Source of the DNA: Bacteroidales bacterium
Lineage (GTDB): Bacteria > Bacteroidota > Bacteroidia > Bacteroidales > UBA932
Length of the DNA: 64,000 nt
NCBI GenBank assembly: GCA_017464245.1
Contig: JAFUDV010000085.1
Location: 36,226 to 100,225 of the forward strand
Direction of reading: 5' to 3'
Positions 35,928-45,182 of the stretch are shown one piece after another. The notes beneath the pieces are model-generated. The model was given only the letters and a program-made list of their open reading frames with translations, searched no databases and was not told the DNA's origin. The position numbers and the translations under genes are program-made. How positions within the stretch are numbered: position 1 is the stretch's first letter; each line of letters begins with the position of its first letter.

Positions 35928-38180
35928 TCAGATCGTTACTTCGGCCTGCTGACGGATGTCGTCGGAAGCGGCACCCACAAGGAGAACGAGTTTACCGTGC
36001 TCCAGGTCCCAGGCGTTCTTTTCCACATTCCAGTAGCGGAGGTCCTTCACCGGAATCTCGAGGGTGACGGTCTTGGTCTCACCGGCGGCGAGGGTCACGC
36101 GGTCGAAGGCCTTGAGCTCCTTCGCCGGCCACTCGACGGTGGCGTCCGGACGGGCGACGTACAGCTGGACCACCTCGTCGGCGGCCATGCCGCCCTTGTT
36201 GGCGAGGGTGAAGGTGACCTTCACGACATCCTTCTTCGCAGCGGCTTTCAGGGCGCCGTACTCGAAATCGACGTAGGAGAGGCCGTGGCCGAAGGCATAC
36301 ATCGGCTTCACGTTCCTGGTGTCGAACCAGCGGTAGCCTACGAGGGAGCCTTCCGTATATTTGGAGACCGGCTTCGGCAGGGAATCGAGGAAAGCCTGGC
36401 GCTCGGCCGGAGTCATCTTCAGGACATCCTGGCGATACATCAGGGTGAACAGGTCACCGCCGGCGTTCGGATCCGGGAAGTTGCCGAGGGCGAAGGCCGG
36501 GGAATCCTCGAGCTTCATCGGGAAGGTGAACGGGAGCTTGCCGGACGGGGCGATGTCGCCGAAGAGGACTTCGGCGAGGGCAGTGCCGCCTTCGGTACCG
36601 TTCCACCAGCCCTGGACGATGGCCGGGGAGGCCGGTTCAAGGACGCGGAGGTCGGTGGGACCGCCGGAGATGAGCACGCTCACGAGGTTCGGATTGGCTT
36701 CGCGCAGGGCCGTGACGACGGTCTCCTGGCCGACGGGGAGGTTGATGTCCTTGCGGTCGGAGCCCTCGGTCTCGATGCTCTTGTTGGTGCCGCCGAAGAA
36801 GATCACGAGGTCGGCGTCCTTGGCGAGGGCGACGGCCTCTTCGAGAAGGACCGGATCGGCCGGTTCGTCGATGGCAGCGGCCTCCAGCGGGTTCGGGACG
36901 GCCGGGGCGGGTCCCCAGCGGCGGCCCGGGAAGTTCTTGTAACCGGGGGCGTAGGTCACCTGGACATCGGCACCGGCCCGCTTGCGGATACCCTCGAGCG
37001 GGGTCACCTCATAGAGGGCCTTCACACCGGCGCCCATGCCGCCGCTCTGGGTCTTCAGGACGGCGTTCTGGCCGATGACGGCAATCTTCTTCACCTCCTT
37101 CGCGATCGGGAGGACACCTTCGTTCTTGAGGAGGACGATGGACTTCTCGGCGACCTGCCTGGCAATCTGCTGGCACTCGGGCTGGGAAGTCATCTTCGTG
37201 TTGGCGACGCCGTCCGGAACGGCCTCGATGGCGTAGCGGACGCGGAGGATCTGCTTGACTTTCTCGTTCACCAGAGCCTCGGTGAGGGCGCCGGTGGCGA
37301 TGGAGTCGATGACCGGCTGGCCCAGGTAGTTGGATCCCGTCATCTGGACATTCAGGCCATGGAGCATGGCGCCCATGGTGCTGTGGGTGCCGCCCCAGTC
37401 GGACACGGTGAAGCCCTTGAAGCCCCACTCGCCGCGGAGGATCTCGTTCAGCAGGTGCTCGTTCTCGGAGCAGTAGTCGCCGTTCACCTTGTTATAGGCC
37501 GGCATCACGCTCATGGCGCCGCCTTCGACGATGGCGCGCTCGAACGGCTTGAGATAGATCTCGCGGAGGGTGCGCTCATCGAGCTGGGCGTCCACGCTGC
37601 CGCGGTTGGTCTCCTGGTTGTTCACGGCGAAGTGCTTGATGCACACGGCGGTACCCTCGTCCTGGCAGCCCTTGGTGTATTCCAGGGCCAGAGCGGCGGA
37701 GAGGATCGGATCCTCGCTCAGGTACTCATAGGTGCGGCCGCCCACGGGCAGGCGCTGGATATTCACGGCCGGTCCCAGGATGACATCCTTGCCGCGGAGG
37801 CGGGCTTCCTTGCCCATGCCGGTGCCGTACAGGTAGGCCATTTCCTTGGACCAGGTGGCCGCGAGGGCCGATCCGGTCGGGAAATAGGTGGCGGAGTCCA
37901 GCGTCCAGCCCGCGGACTGGAACCCGTTCGGGACACCCTCTTCGCGGATGCCGAAGGGGCCGTCGGCATAGTGCATGTCGGCGATGCCCAGGCGTTCCAC
38001 ACCGGCGGAGGACATGTTGGTCTTGCTGTGAAGCATGTTCACTTTCTCTTCCAGGGTCATCTGGGCGATGACCTGGTCGATCTTCTTGTCGTTGACGGTG
38101 AGCCGGTCTTGCGGGGACGGAGCCGTCGCGCATGCCGCCACCAGCAGGACGGACGGGACGAGGATCCAATTCTTTTTCAT
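35928..38180 (-). CDS. Glycoside hydrolase family 3 lipoprotein, beta-glucosidase-like
   Basis: The 750-residue product starts MKKNWILVPSVLLVAACATA with lipobox VAAC. It has MHYADGPFGIREE, KHFAVNNQETNR and the nucleophile motif FTVSDWGGTHS with Asp261, then the second domain (KNEGVLPIAKEVKKIAVIG, IIFFGGTNKSIETEGSDR-like acid/base loop near residue 455) and a C-terminal fibronectin-like domain. It is typical of BglX-like GH3. It starts 11 bases after the CE1 stop and is cotranscribed with it. The annotated frame extends into the esterase, but the lipoprotein start is clear. Confidence 0.9.
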   Translation of the reverse strand: MKKNWILVPSVLLVAACATAPSPQDRLTVNDKKIDQVIAQMTLEEKVNMLHSKTNMSSAGVERLGIADMHYADGPFGIREEGVPNGFQSAGWTLDSATYFPTGSALAATWSKEMAYLYGTGMGKEARLRGKDVILGPAVNIQRLPVGGRTYEYLSEDPILSAALALEYTKGCQDEGTAVCIKHFAVNNQETNRGSVDAQLDERTLREIYLKPFERAIVEGGAMSVMPAYNKVNGDYCSENEHLLNEILRGEWGFKGFTVSDWGGTHSTMGAMLHGLNVQMTGSNYLGQPVIDSIATGALTEALVNEKVKQILRVRYAIEAVPDGVANTKMTSQPECQQIARQVAEKSIVLLKNEGVLPIAKEVKKIAVIGQNAVLKTQSGGMGAGVKALYEVTPLEGIRKRAGADVQVTYAPGYKNFPGRRWGPAPAVPNPLEAAAIDEPADPVLLEEAVALAKDADLVIFFGGTNKSIETEGSDRKDINLPVGQETVVTALREANPNLVSVLISGGPTDLRVLEPASPAIVQGWWNGTEGGTALAEVLFGDIAPSGKLPFTFPMKLEDSPAFALGNFPDPNAGGDLFTLMYRQDVLKMTPAERQAFLDSLPKPVSKYTEGSLVGYRWFDTRNVKPMYAFGHGLSYVDFEYGALKAAAKKDVVKVTFTLANKGGMAADEVVQLYVARPDATVEWPAKELKAFDRVTLAAGETKTVTLEIPVKDLRYWNVEKNAWDLEHGKLVLLVGAASDDIRQQAEVTI

Positions 38181-38190
38181 ATCGATGGGT

Positions 38191-39420
<1,230 letters not shown>

Positions 39421-39435
39421 TTATGGTTTCTTCTA

Positions 39436-39443
39436 CAAAGATA
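39436..39443 (-). promoter_or_regulatory. -7 promoter box of the CE1-GH3 pair
   Basis: TATCTTTG on the minus strand, 24 bases before the ATG at 39411; a second box, TAAGTTTG, lies just upstream at 39447-39454, overlapping the end of the CE10 gene. Confidence 0.55.
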
Positions 39444-39449
39444 GCAAAC

Positions 39450-40907
39450 TTATTTCAAGGTGGACTGGACATCCAGCACCATCGTATGCGGCCAGGGTTC
39501 CCACTCGGGGATTCCCTCGGACTCGGGCTTCCCCGTCCGGGCGAAACTCGTCCACAGCCGGCTCACGCGGTGGCCCAGTTCCACGGCTTCGTCTCCCCCG
39601 CCCGTGAAGGTCCGGTGCAGGAGGACATTGTCGAAGACGAAGGGGATCTCGATGCAGTGGGTGCTGCCCAGCGCGCCGTCCAGCACCGGGGACGCCCACA
39701 CGAACCGGTAGAAATATACCGGGGCGCAGCCGTTGGAAGTACGGTCCGTCGCCTGCTTTACCGCAAGCGGCTTGAAAATCGGGTCCTCCCGGTCACGCGT
39801 GAACTCATGATAGGTCGTGCCGATGATCGTCGGGACTTCCTTCGACAGGGTCAGCGCCTCCGCCGTGCCGGGCTGCGCGGGAATAATCTCCCCGTCCACG
39901 ACCGGAACCTGACCGAAGAGCAGGGCGCTGAGGACGTTCTCCGGAAAGACGCCGTCCTGGCGCGCTTCCTCGCACACCGTCCGGAGGGCCTCGTTGTAGG
40001 CCTCCAGCAATGTCTCATAGGGAACATCGGCGATGTCGTCGATCCGGGAAGGGTTCAGACCCAGGTTCTGCACCGTCGCCGCGCCCACCCGGCGGGAATA
40101 CTTGGGGACCGCCAGCTCGGTGATGGAACCGCTCTCCACGATGGCCTTGGAGAACAGCCCCTTCGCCGAAGGCATCGCCATCAGGGTGGACACCTTCCCG
40201 CCGCCCCCGCTCTGGCCGAAGACGGTCACGTTTGCGGGGTCCCCGCCGAAACGGGCGATGTTGTCACGCACCCATTCCAGCGCCTTCACGATGTCCAGCA
40301 TCCCCAGGTTGCCGCTATGCGCGTATTTGGCGCCGTAGGCGGAGAGGTCCAGGAAGCCGAGCACGTTGAGCCGGTGGTTCAGCGTCACGACCACCACCCC
40401 GTGGTCCCGGGCCAGGTTCGTCCCGTCATAGGAAATGAGTTCCTGCCCGGAGCCGGCCCGGAAGCCGCCGCCGTGCAGCCACACCATCACCGGACGCTTC
40501 CCCCCGTCGTCGATCCCGCCGGTCCACACGTTCACCCGCAGGCAGTCCTCGTCGGGGAAACCGTCGTCCCAGTGCATGGAGAAGGCCTGCGCGTCGGAGT
40601 ACCAGCCCGTACGCCGGTCCTGCGGACAGGTGGGGCCGTAGGCCCGGCTGGAACGGACCTCCGTCCAGGGTTCGGGGTCCACGGCCGGCTGGAAACGCCC
40701 GGCCCGGGCGTAAGGGATGCCCTTGTAGATGTACACGCCGTCGTCAATGTAGCCTGCCACCGGGCCGGAGGCAGTCTGGACGGTCGTCGCCTTGGTGGAT
40801 GTCTCGAGAACGCCGTAGCACGCGGCGGCAGGCTTGCGGGCAGGCTGGCCGCAGGCCCCCAGGACAAGCAGGGAGACGAGAAGGGAAAGGGTGGGTTTCA
40901 GTGTCAT
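39450..40907 (-). CDS. Type B carboxylesterase (CE10), with a short internal segment
   Basis: The 485-residue lipoprotein starts MTLKPTLSLLVSLLVLGACG. It has GIPYARAGRF, EDCLRVNVWTGG, MVWLHGGGFRAGSG (oxyanion), the elbow VFGQSGGGGK with Ser233, GTTYHEFTR with the probable acidic residue, and GSTHCIEIPFVFDN with the catalytic His. Between HEFTR and APVYFYRF only about 25 residues remain, where relatives I recall have about 65-70, so an in-frame deletion of roughly 40-45 residues is likely. The triad is intact. It lies divergent from the regulator gene, with shared TGTTC repeats between them. Confidence 0.83.
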   Translation of the reverse strand: MTLKPTLSLLVSLLVLGACGQPARKPAAACYGVLETSTKATTVQTASGPVAGYIDDGVYIYKGIPYARAGRFQPAVDPEPWTEVRSSRAYGPTCPQDRRTGWYSDAQAFSMHWDDGFPDEDCLRVNVWTGGIDDGGKRPVMVWLHGGGFRAGSGQELISYDGTNLARDHGVVVVTLNHRLNVLGFLDLSAYGAKYAHSGNLGMLDIVKALEWVRDNIARFGGDPANVTVFGQSGGGGKVSTLMAMPSAKGLFSKAIVESGSITELAVPKYSRRVGAATVQNLGLNPSRIDDIADVPYETLLEAYNEALRTVCEEARQDGVFPENVLSALLFGQVPVVDGEIIPAQPGTAEALTLSKEVPTIIGTTYHEFTRDREDPIFKPLAVKQATDRTSNGCAPVYFYRFVWASPVLDGALGSTHCIEIPFVFDNVLLHRTFTGGGDEAVELGHRVSRLWTSFARTGKPESEGIPEWEPWPHTMVLDVQSTLK

Positions 40908-41007
40908 GTTCAGCCGATTTATCCGATACAAAGGTCCGCTTTTTCTGCCACAATCCTTTCGCCTCCCTGTCATTTGTTTGCATCCCAGTCCCGGCCGCCC
41001 CGTCCCT

Positions 41008-41032
41008 TGTTCAAATATGTTCGGATTTGTTC
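41008..41032 (-). promoter_or_regulatory. Candidate PUL regulator sites between CE10 and the regulator gene
   Basis: TGTTC occurs at 41008, 41018 and 41028, exactly 10 bases apart. On the minus strand, facing the CE10 gene, the outer two read TTTGAACA. The orientation towards the esterase gene is the same as at the other PUL promoters. Confidence 0.55.
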
Positions 41033-41041
41033 AAAAATGCG

Positions 41042-41049
41042 TATCTTTA
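41042..41049 (+). promoter_or_regulatory. Probable -7 box of the regulator gene
   Basis: TATCTTTA, one base from TAnnTTTG, lies 23 bases before the ATG at 41073. The TGTTC repeats sit just upstream, so autoregulation is possible. Confidence 0.45.
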
Positions 41050-41072
41050 CCGGCACTAACCCGAATCGACCC

Positions 41073-44000
41073 ATGAAATACGGCACTATCCTGCCCCTGC
41101 TCGTTGCGCTGGCCGCCTGCACGGCCCGTCCGGAGACGGCCCCGTCGCCCTCCGGCGGCGAAACCGTCGTCGCGGACCGGCTCTCGAACCAGAAGGTGAA
41201 CGGCTTCGCCGAAGACGCCGACGGACATATCTGGATCGCGACCGGCCGGGGACTGAACCGGTACAGCGTCCACGAATACCACCAGTACTTCTGTCCCGAT
41301 GACACGCTGGGACTGCCGGACAACCAGGTCAACGCCGTCTTCCTGGACAAGACGGGCCGGCTCTGGGCCGGGACGGCCGACGGAGTCGCCCTCCGGCAGG
41401 AGGACGGACGCTTCCGCCGTGTGGACATCCTGGGCGACCGGCGGAACGTCAACCGGTTCTGGGAGACCGCCGACGGCCGGATCCTCATGAGCAACTCCTC
41501 CGCCCTGTACCTCTACGACGGCGATGCCGGACAGTTCCGGCCCGTCATCCGCGACCTGGGCGCCTTCAGCTTCCCCTACTCCGTCCTGGACGGGAGCCTG
41601 CTCTGGATCGTCTCGGACGGCGGCACGATGTTGAAGTGCTACGACACGGGCGACTTCTCCCTCTCCGCCTCCTACCCGACGCCCCATACCGTCTATCACA
41701 TCATCAACGCCGGCAACGGGGAATACTGGATGTCCGGCATGGGCCGATTGAGCATTTTCGACGCCCGCTCCCGCTCCTGGAAAGAACTGCCCGAAGCCAT
41801 CCGGAAGGAACAGCGGCTGATGCAGGGCGACATCGACATCCTGTTTCCCGTGGACAGCCAGACCATCCTCATGAACGTCATCGGGAAGGGAATGTTCTGC
41901 TATTTCAAGTCCTCCGGGACGGTCCTCCACCAGAGCGACGCCGGATTCCCCTTCGACGTACCGGACTCGGAGATCCGGACCCTCTTCCAGGACAGCCGGC
42001 AGAACCTGTGGTTCGGGACCACGGACCAGGGTTACACCGTCTCCTACCGCTACAAGGACCAGTTCAACAGCAACAAGTTCCTGACGTCGGCCTTCGCCCG
42101 GAAGACCGTGACCTCCCTCTGCCAGGACCGGGAGGACCGCCTCTGGATCACCACCTTGCGGGACGGCCTCTGGGTCTATGACATCCCCGGAAAGACACTC
42201 CGTCCCGTGGACGTCTCGTACCTTTTCGCGAATACGGGCATAGGATACATCCGCTGTTCCAAGGTCTTCTGCGACTCGGACGGCGACCTGTGGCTGCTGT
42301 TCACGGACAAGTACCAGGTGTTCCGCACCCACTTCGACGGGAAACGGTTCCAGGTGCTGGGAACGGCGATGCTCATGAACCCGACGGCCATTGCCGAGGA
42401 CGAGCGCGGAAGCCTCTGGATCGGCGGAGCGGGAACGCATCTGCTCCGCTACGACAAGGCCGGTCCCACCGTCACGCCGGTTCCCCTGGCGGATCCGCCC
42501 GCATGGACCCTTGTCGAGGACCTCGCCGTCTCGGAAGCCGGACGGATCGTCATCGCCACGTTCGGACAGCCCCTCCTGAACCTGAACACCAATACGGACG
42601 AGATAGAGCCTCTTCCCCTCCGGGAAGGAGAACGGAAAGCCATCGTTCGCCGCTCCGTCCTGATCACGACCGCCTTGCTCAAGGACAGCGCCGGCGACCT
42701 CTGGGTCGGGACCGTCGCCAACGGACTCCTCCGGCACGACCGGAAGACCGGCGCCACGGTTTCCGTGGACGGCGTCCCCTGCCTGGACATCTGCTCTGTC
42801 GAGGAAGACCGCCAGGGCAACATCTGGGTGTCCACGATGAACGGTCTCGGGAAGTATGACCGGACCGTGGGCCGGTTCGTCAACTACTTCGAGGAGGACG
42901 GCATCGGCGGAAACCAGTTCTCCGACCGGGCTTCCTGCGTGCTCCCGGACGGGACGCTGGTGTTCGGCGGAACGCACGGGCTCACCTGGTTCAACCCGCT
43001 GGACGTTCCGCAGAAGCGGCAGGTTCCGCTGGTGTTCGAGGACCTGAAGATCCACAACGCCCTCGTGGAGCCCGGCGAAGGCCAGGCCATCGACCGGGAA
43101 CTCCGGACATCTCCGGACGTGCTCATCCGCAGCGGCCAGAACGCCTTCAGCATCTCCTTCGCCGCCCTGGACTACAGCGAGCATGAGCGGACGCACTACT
43201 ACTACATGATGGACGGATTCGACCGCGACTGGGTCGATGCCGGCAACAAGCACGAGGCCTACTACGCGAACCTACCGGCCGGGAAATACCGGTTCCGCGT
43301 GCGGATCACCAACAACAACCAGAGCATCGTCGAGACGGAGAAGGCGCTGAATGTCAAGGTGCTGCCGCCGTGGTACGGGGCCTGGTGGGCCATCCTGCTG
43401 TTCGGCCTCGCCGGCCTGGGCGTCCTCGCCCTGGTGTGGCGCCTGTACCGGCGCATCCACCGGGTCCGGAAGGAAGCCGCCCGGCATATCCGGGAAGTCC
43501 GCCGCGAGCGTGAAAGGGCCGAGGCCGAGAAAGCCCAGGAGCAGCGTCTGAACAAGATCCAGATGAACTACTTCGCCAACGTGGCGCATGAGTTCCGCAC
43601 CCCGCTCACGATGATTGCGGGGCCGGTGTCCCAGCTCGCGGAATCCGAAGGCGTGAAAGGCCAGGACCGCCAGCTGGTGGGCATCATCCAGCGCAGTTCC
43701 ACCTGGATGCTGTCGCTGGTGAACCAACTCCTGGACTTCAACCGCATCGGAAACAAGAAACTGCAGCTCAAGGTCTCCCAGGGTGACATCGTCGCTCCGC
43801 TGCGCGGCATCGCGGACCTGTTCAGGTTCAATGCCGCCTCCAAGGGCATCGAACTCTCCACCTTCGGGCTGGAGGACCCCTTCACCATGTGGGCCGATGC
43901 GGACAAAGTGCAGAAAGTCGTGATGAACCTCCTGTCCAACGCCATGAAATTCACCCCGTCCGGCGGGCGCGTCACGCTGCGGTTCGACGTCGTTCCGCGG

Positions 44001-45125
44001 GAGGAAGCGGCGGCCGCCTTCCCCCTGACGGAGGCCGACACGGACACCCAGTATGCACAGATTTCCGTTGCGGACACGGGCTGCGGCATCCCGGAAGGCC
44101 AGCTGGAAAAGATTTTCGAGCGCTTCTACCAGGCTGACAACCAGGGTGATACGCAGGGTTCGGGCATCGGCCTGTTCTACTCCCGGGTCCTGACCGGTTT
44201 GCACCATGGCTACATCAAGGCCGCCAACCGGCCGGAAGGCGGTGCCGCATTCACGGTCATCCTGCCCGTGAACGCATCGTCCTATACGGAAGACGAGCGG
44301 AGTGCCGCTCCGCCGGTCTATGACATCCCCGCCCCCGTGACGGAGGCGTCGGACGAGGCCGTTCCCGAGGCCGACCGGAAGCGCATCGCTGTCGTGGACG
44401 ACGACATCGACATCGCCAATTACGTGAAAGTCCTGCTGGGCCCCTATTACAACGTGACCCTCTATTTCGACGCCGCGTCGGCCCTGAAGGGCATGCAGGA
44501 CGAGATCCCGGACCTCGTCGTGAGCGACGTCGTCATGCCCGGCATGAGCGGCTACGACTTGTGCGAGGCCGTCAAGGGCGACTTGCAGTTGAGCCACATC
44601 CCGGTCATCCTGGTAACGGCGAAGGTGGCCGTGGAGAACCAGGTCCAGGGCCTCGGGAAGGGCGCCGACGCCTATGTCACGAAACCCTTCCAGCCCGCCT
44701 ACCTGCTGGCTCTCGTGAAATCACTCCTGGAGAACCGCGAGAAACTGCACCGCCAGCTGGGTTCCGTCACCACCACGGAGGAAATCGCTCCGGAGGCCCT
44801 CTCCCCGCGCGACGCCGCCTTCATGAAGGAACTGTACGAGCTGATGGAGAAGGAACTGGCCAATGTGGACCTGGACATCACCCGCATCACCGAGATGATG
44901 CGCATCTCCCGCACCAAGTTCTACTACAAGGTCAAGGGTCTGACCGGCGAGAATCCCGGCGTCTTCTTCAAGCGCTACAAGCTCAACCGGGCGGCCGACC
45001 TCCTCAAGGAAGGCAAGCACAACATGTCCGAAATCGCCTACATGACCGGTTTCAACACCCTCTCCCACTTCTCCACTTCCTTCAAGAAGCAGTTCGGCGT
45101 CCCGCCGTCGGAGTATATTGGATGA
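41073..45125 (+). CDS. Hybrid two-component system regulator (sensor kinase, receiver, AraC-type output)
   Basis: This single-protein regulator senses glycan breakdown products in the periplasm and controls PUL transcription. The 1350-residue protein starts MKYGTILPLLVALAACTARP (signal/lipobox-like). Residues about 25-690 are two-component propeller repeats (HIWIATGRGLNRY, RLWAGTADGVALR, DLWVGTVANGLLR). A Y_Y_Y domain with YYYMMDGFDRDWVDAGNKHE lies near 710-755, and a membrane helix (WAILLFGLAGLGVLALVW) near 770-788. A HisKA box FANVAHEFRTPLTMI has His839, and an ATPase domain has NLLSNAMKF and DTGCGIPEG. A receiver carries VVDDDID and VVSDVVMPG (Asp about 1151). The AraC HTH fills 1262-1350. 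The start is set by the signal and promoter; the frame is open far upstream. Confidence 0.95.
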   Translation: MKYGTILPLLVALAACTARPETAPSPSGGETVVADRLSNQKVNGFAEDADGHIWIATGRGLNRYSVHEYHQYFCPDDTLGLPDNQVNAVFLDKTGRLWAGTADGVALRQEDGRFRRVDILGDRRNVNRFWETADGRILMSNSSALYLYDGDAGQFRPVIRDLGAFSFPYSVLDGSLLWIVSDGGTMLKCYDTGDFSLSASYPTPHTVYHIINAGNGEYWMSGMGRLSIFDARSRSWKELPEAIRKEQRLMQGDIDILFPVDSQTILMNVIGKGMFCYFKSSGTVLHQSDAGFPFDVPDSEIRTLFQDSRQNLWFGTTDQGYTVSYRYKDQFNSNKFLTSAFARKTVTSLCQDREDRLWITTLRDGLWVYDIPGKTLRPVDVSYLFANTGIGYIRCSKVFCDSDGDLWLLFTDKYQVFRTHFDGKRFQVLGTAMLMNPTAIAEDERGSLWIGGAGTHLLRYDKAGPTVTPVPLADPPAWTLVEDLAVSEAGRIVIATFGQPLLNLNTNTDEIEPLPLREGERKAIVRRSVLITTALLKDSAGDLWVGTVANGLLRHDRKTGATVSVDGVPCLDICSVEEDRQGNIWVSTMNGLGKYDRTVGRFVNYFEEDGIGGNQFSDRASCVLPDGTLVFGGTHGLTWFNPLDVPQKRQVPLVFEDLKIHNALVEPGEGQAIDRELRTSPDVLIRSGQNAFSISFAALDYSEHERTHYYYMMDGFDRDWVDAGNKHEAYYANLPAGKYRFRVRITNNNQSIVETEKALNVKVLPPWYGAWWAILLFGLAGLGVLALVWRLYRRIHRVRKEAARHIREVRRERERAEAEKAQEQRLNKIQMNYFANVAHEFRTPLTMIAGPVSQLAESEGVKGQDRQLVGIIQRSSTWMLSLVNQLLDFNRIGNKKLQLKVSQGDIVAPLRGIADLFRFNAASKGIELSTFGLEDPFTMWADADKVQKVVMNLLSNAMKFTPSGGRVTLRFDVVPREEAAAAFPLTEADTDTQYAQISVADTGCGIPEGQLEKIFERFYQADNQGDTQGSGIGLFYSRVLTGLHHGYIKAANRPEGGAAFTVILPVNASSYTEDERSAAPPVYDIPAPVTEASDEAVPEADRKRIAVVDDDIDIANYVKVLLGPYYNVTLYFDAASALKGMQDEIPDLVVSDVVMPGMSGYDLCEAVKGDLQLSHIPVILVTAKVAVENQVQGLGKGADAYVTKPFQPAYLLALVKSLLENREKLHRQLGSVTTTEEIAPEALSPRDAAFMKELYELMEKELANVDLDITRITEMMRISRTKFYYKVKGLTGENPGVFFKRYKLNRAADLLKEGKHNMSEIAYMTGFNTLSHFSTSFKKQFGVPPSEYIG

Positions 45126-45126
45126 C

Positions 45127-45156
45127 AAAAAGGACCCGCCCCACGGCAGGTCCCTT
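45127..45156. terminator. Bidirectional terminator between the regulator and GH3 genes
   Basis: AAAAGGACC pairs with GGTCCCTT around a GC-rich inner stem, between two convergent stops. Confidence 0.55.
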
Positions 45157-45182
45157 GTCATTCTGAGCAGTGCGAAGAATCT
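45156..45182. repeat. Half-copy of the metH-type palindromic repeat
   Basis: TGTCATTCTGAGCAGTGCG followed by AAGAATCT resembles the left half of the 10269-10338 element. It ends in the stop codon region of the GH3 gene. Confidence 0.55.
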
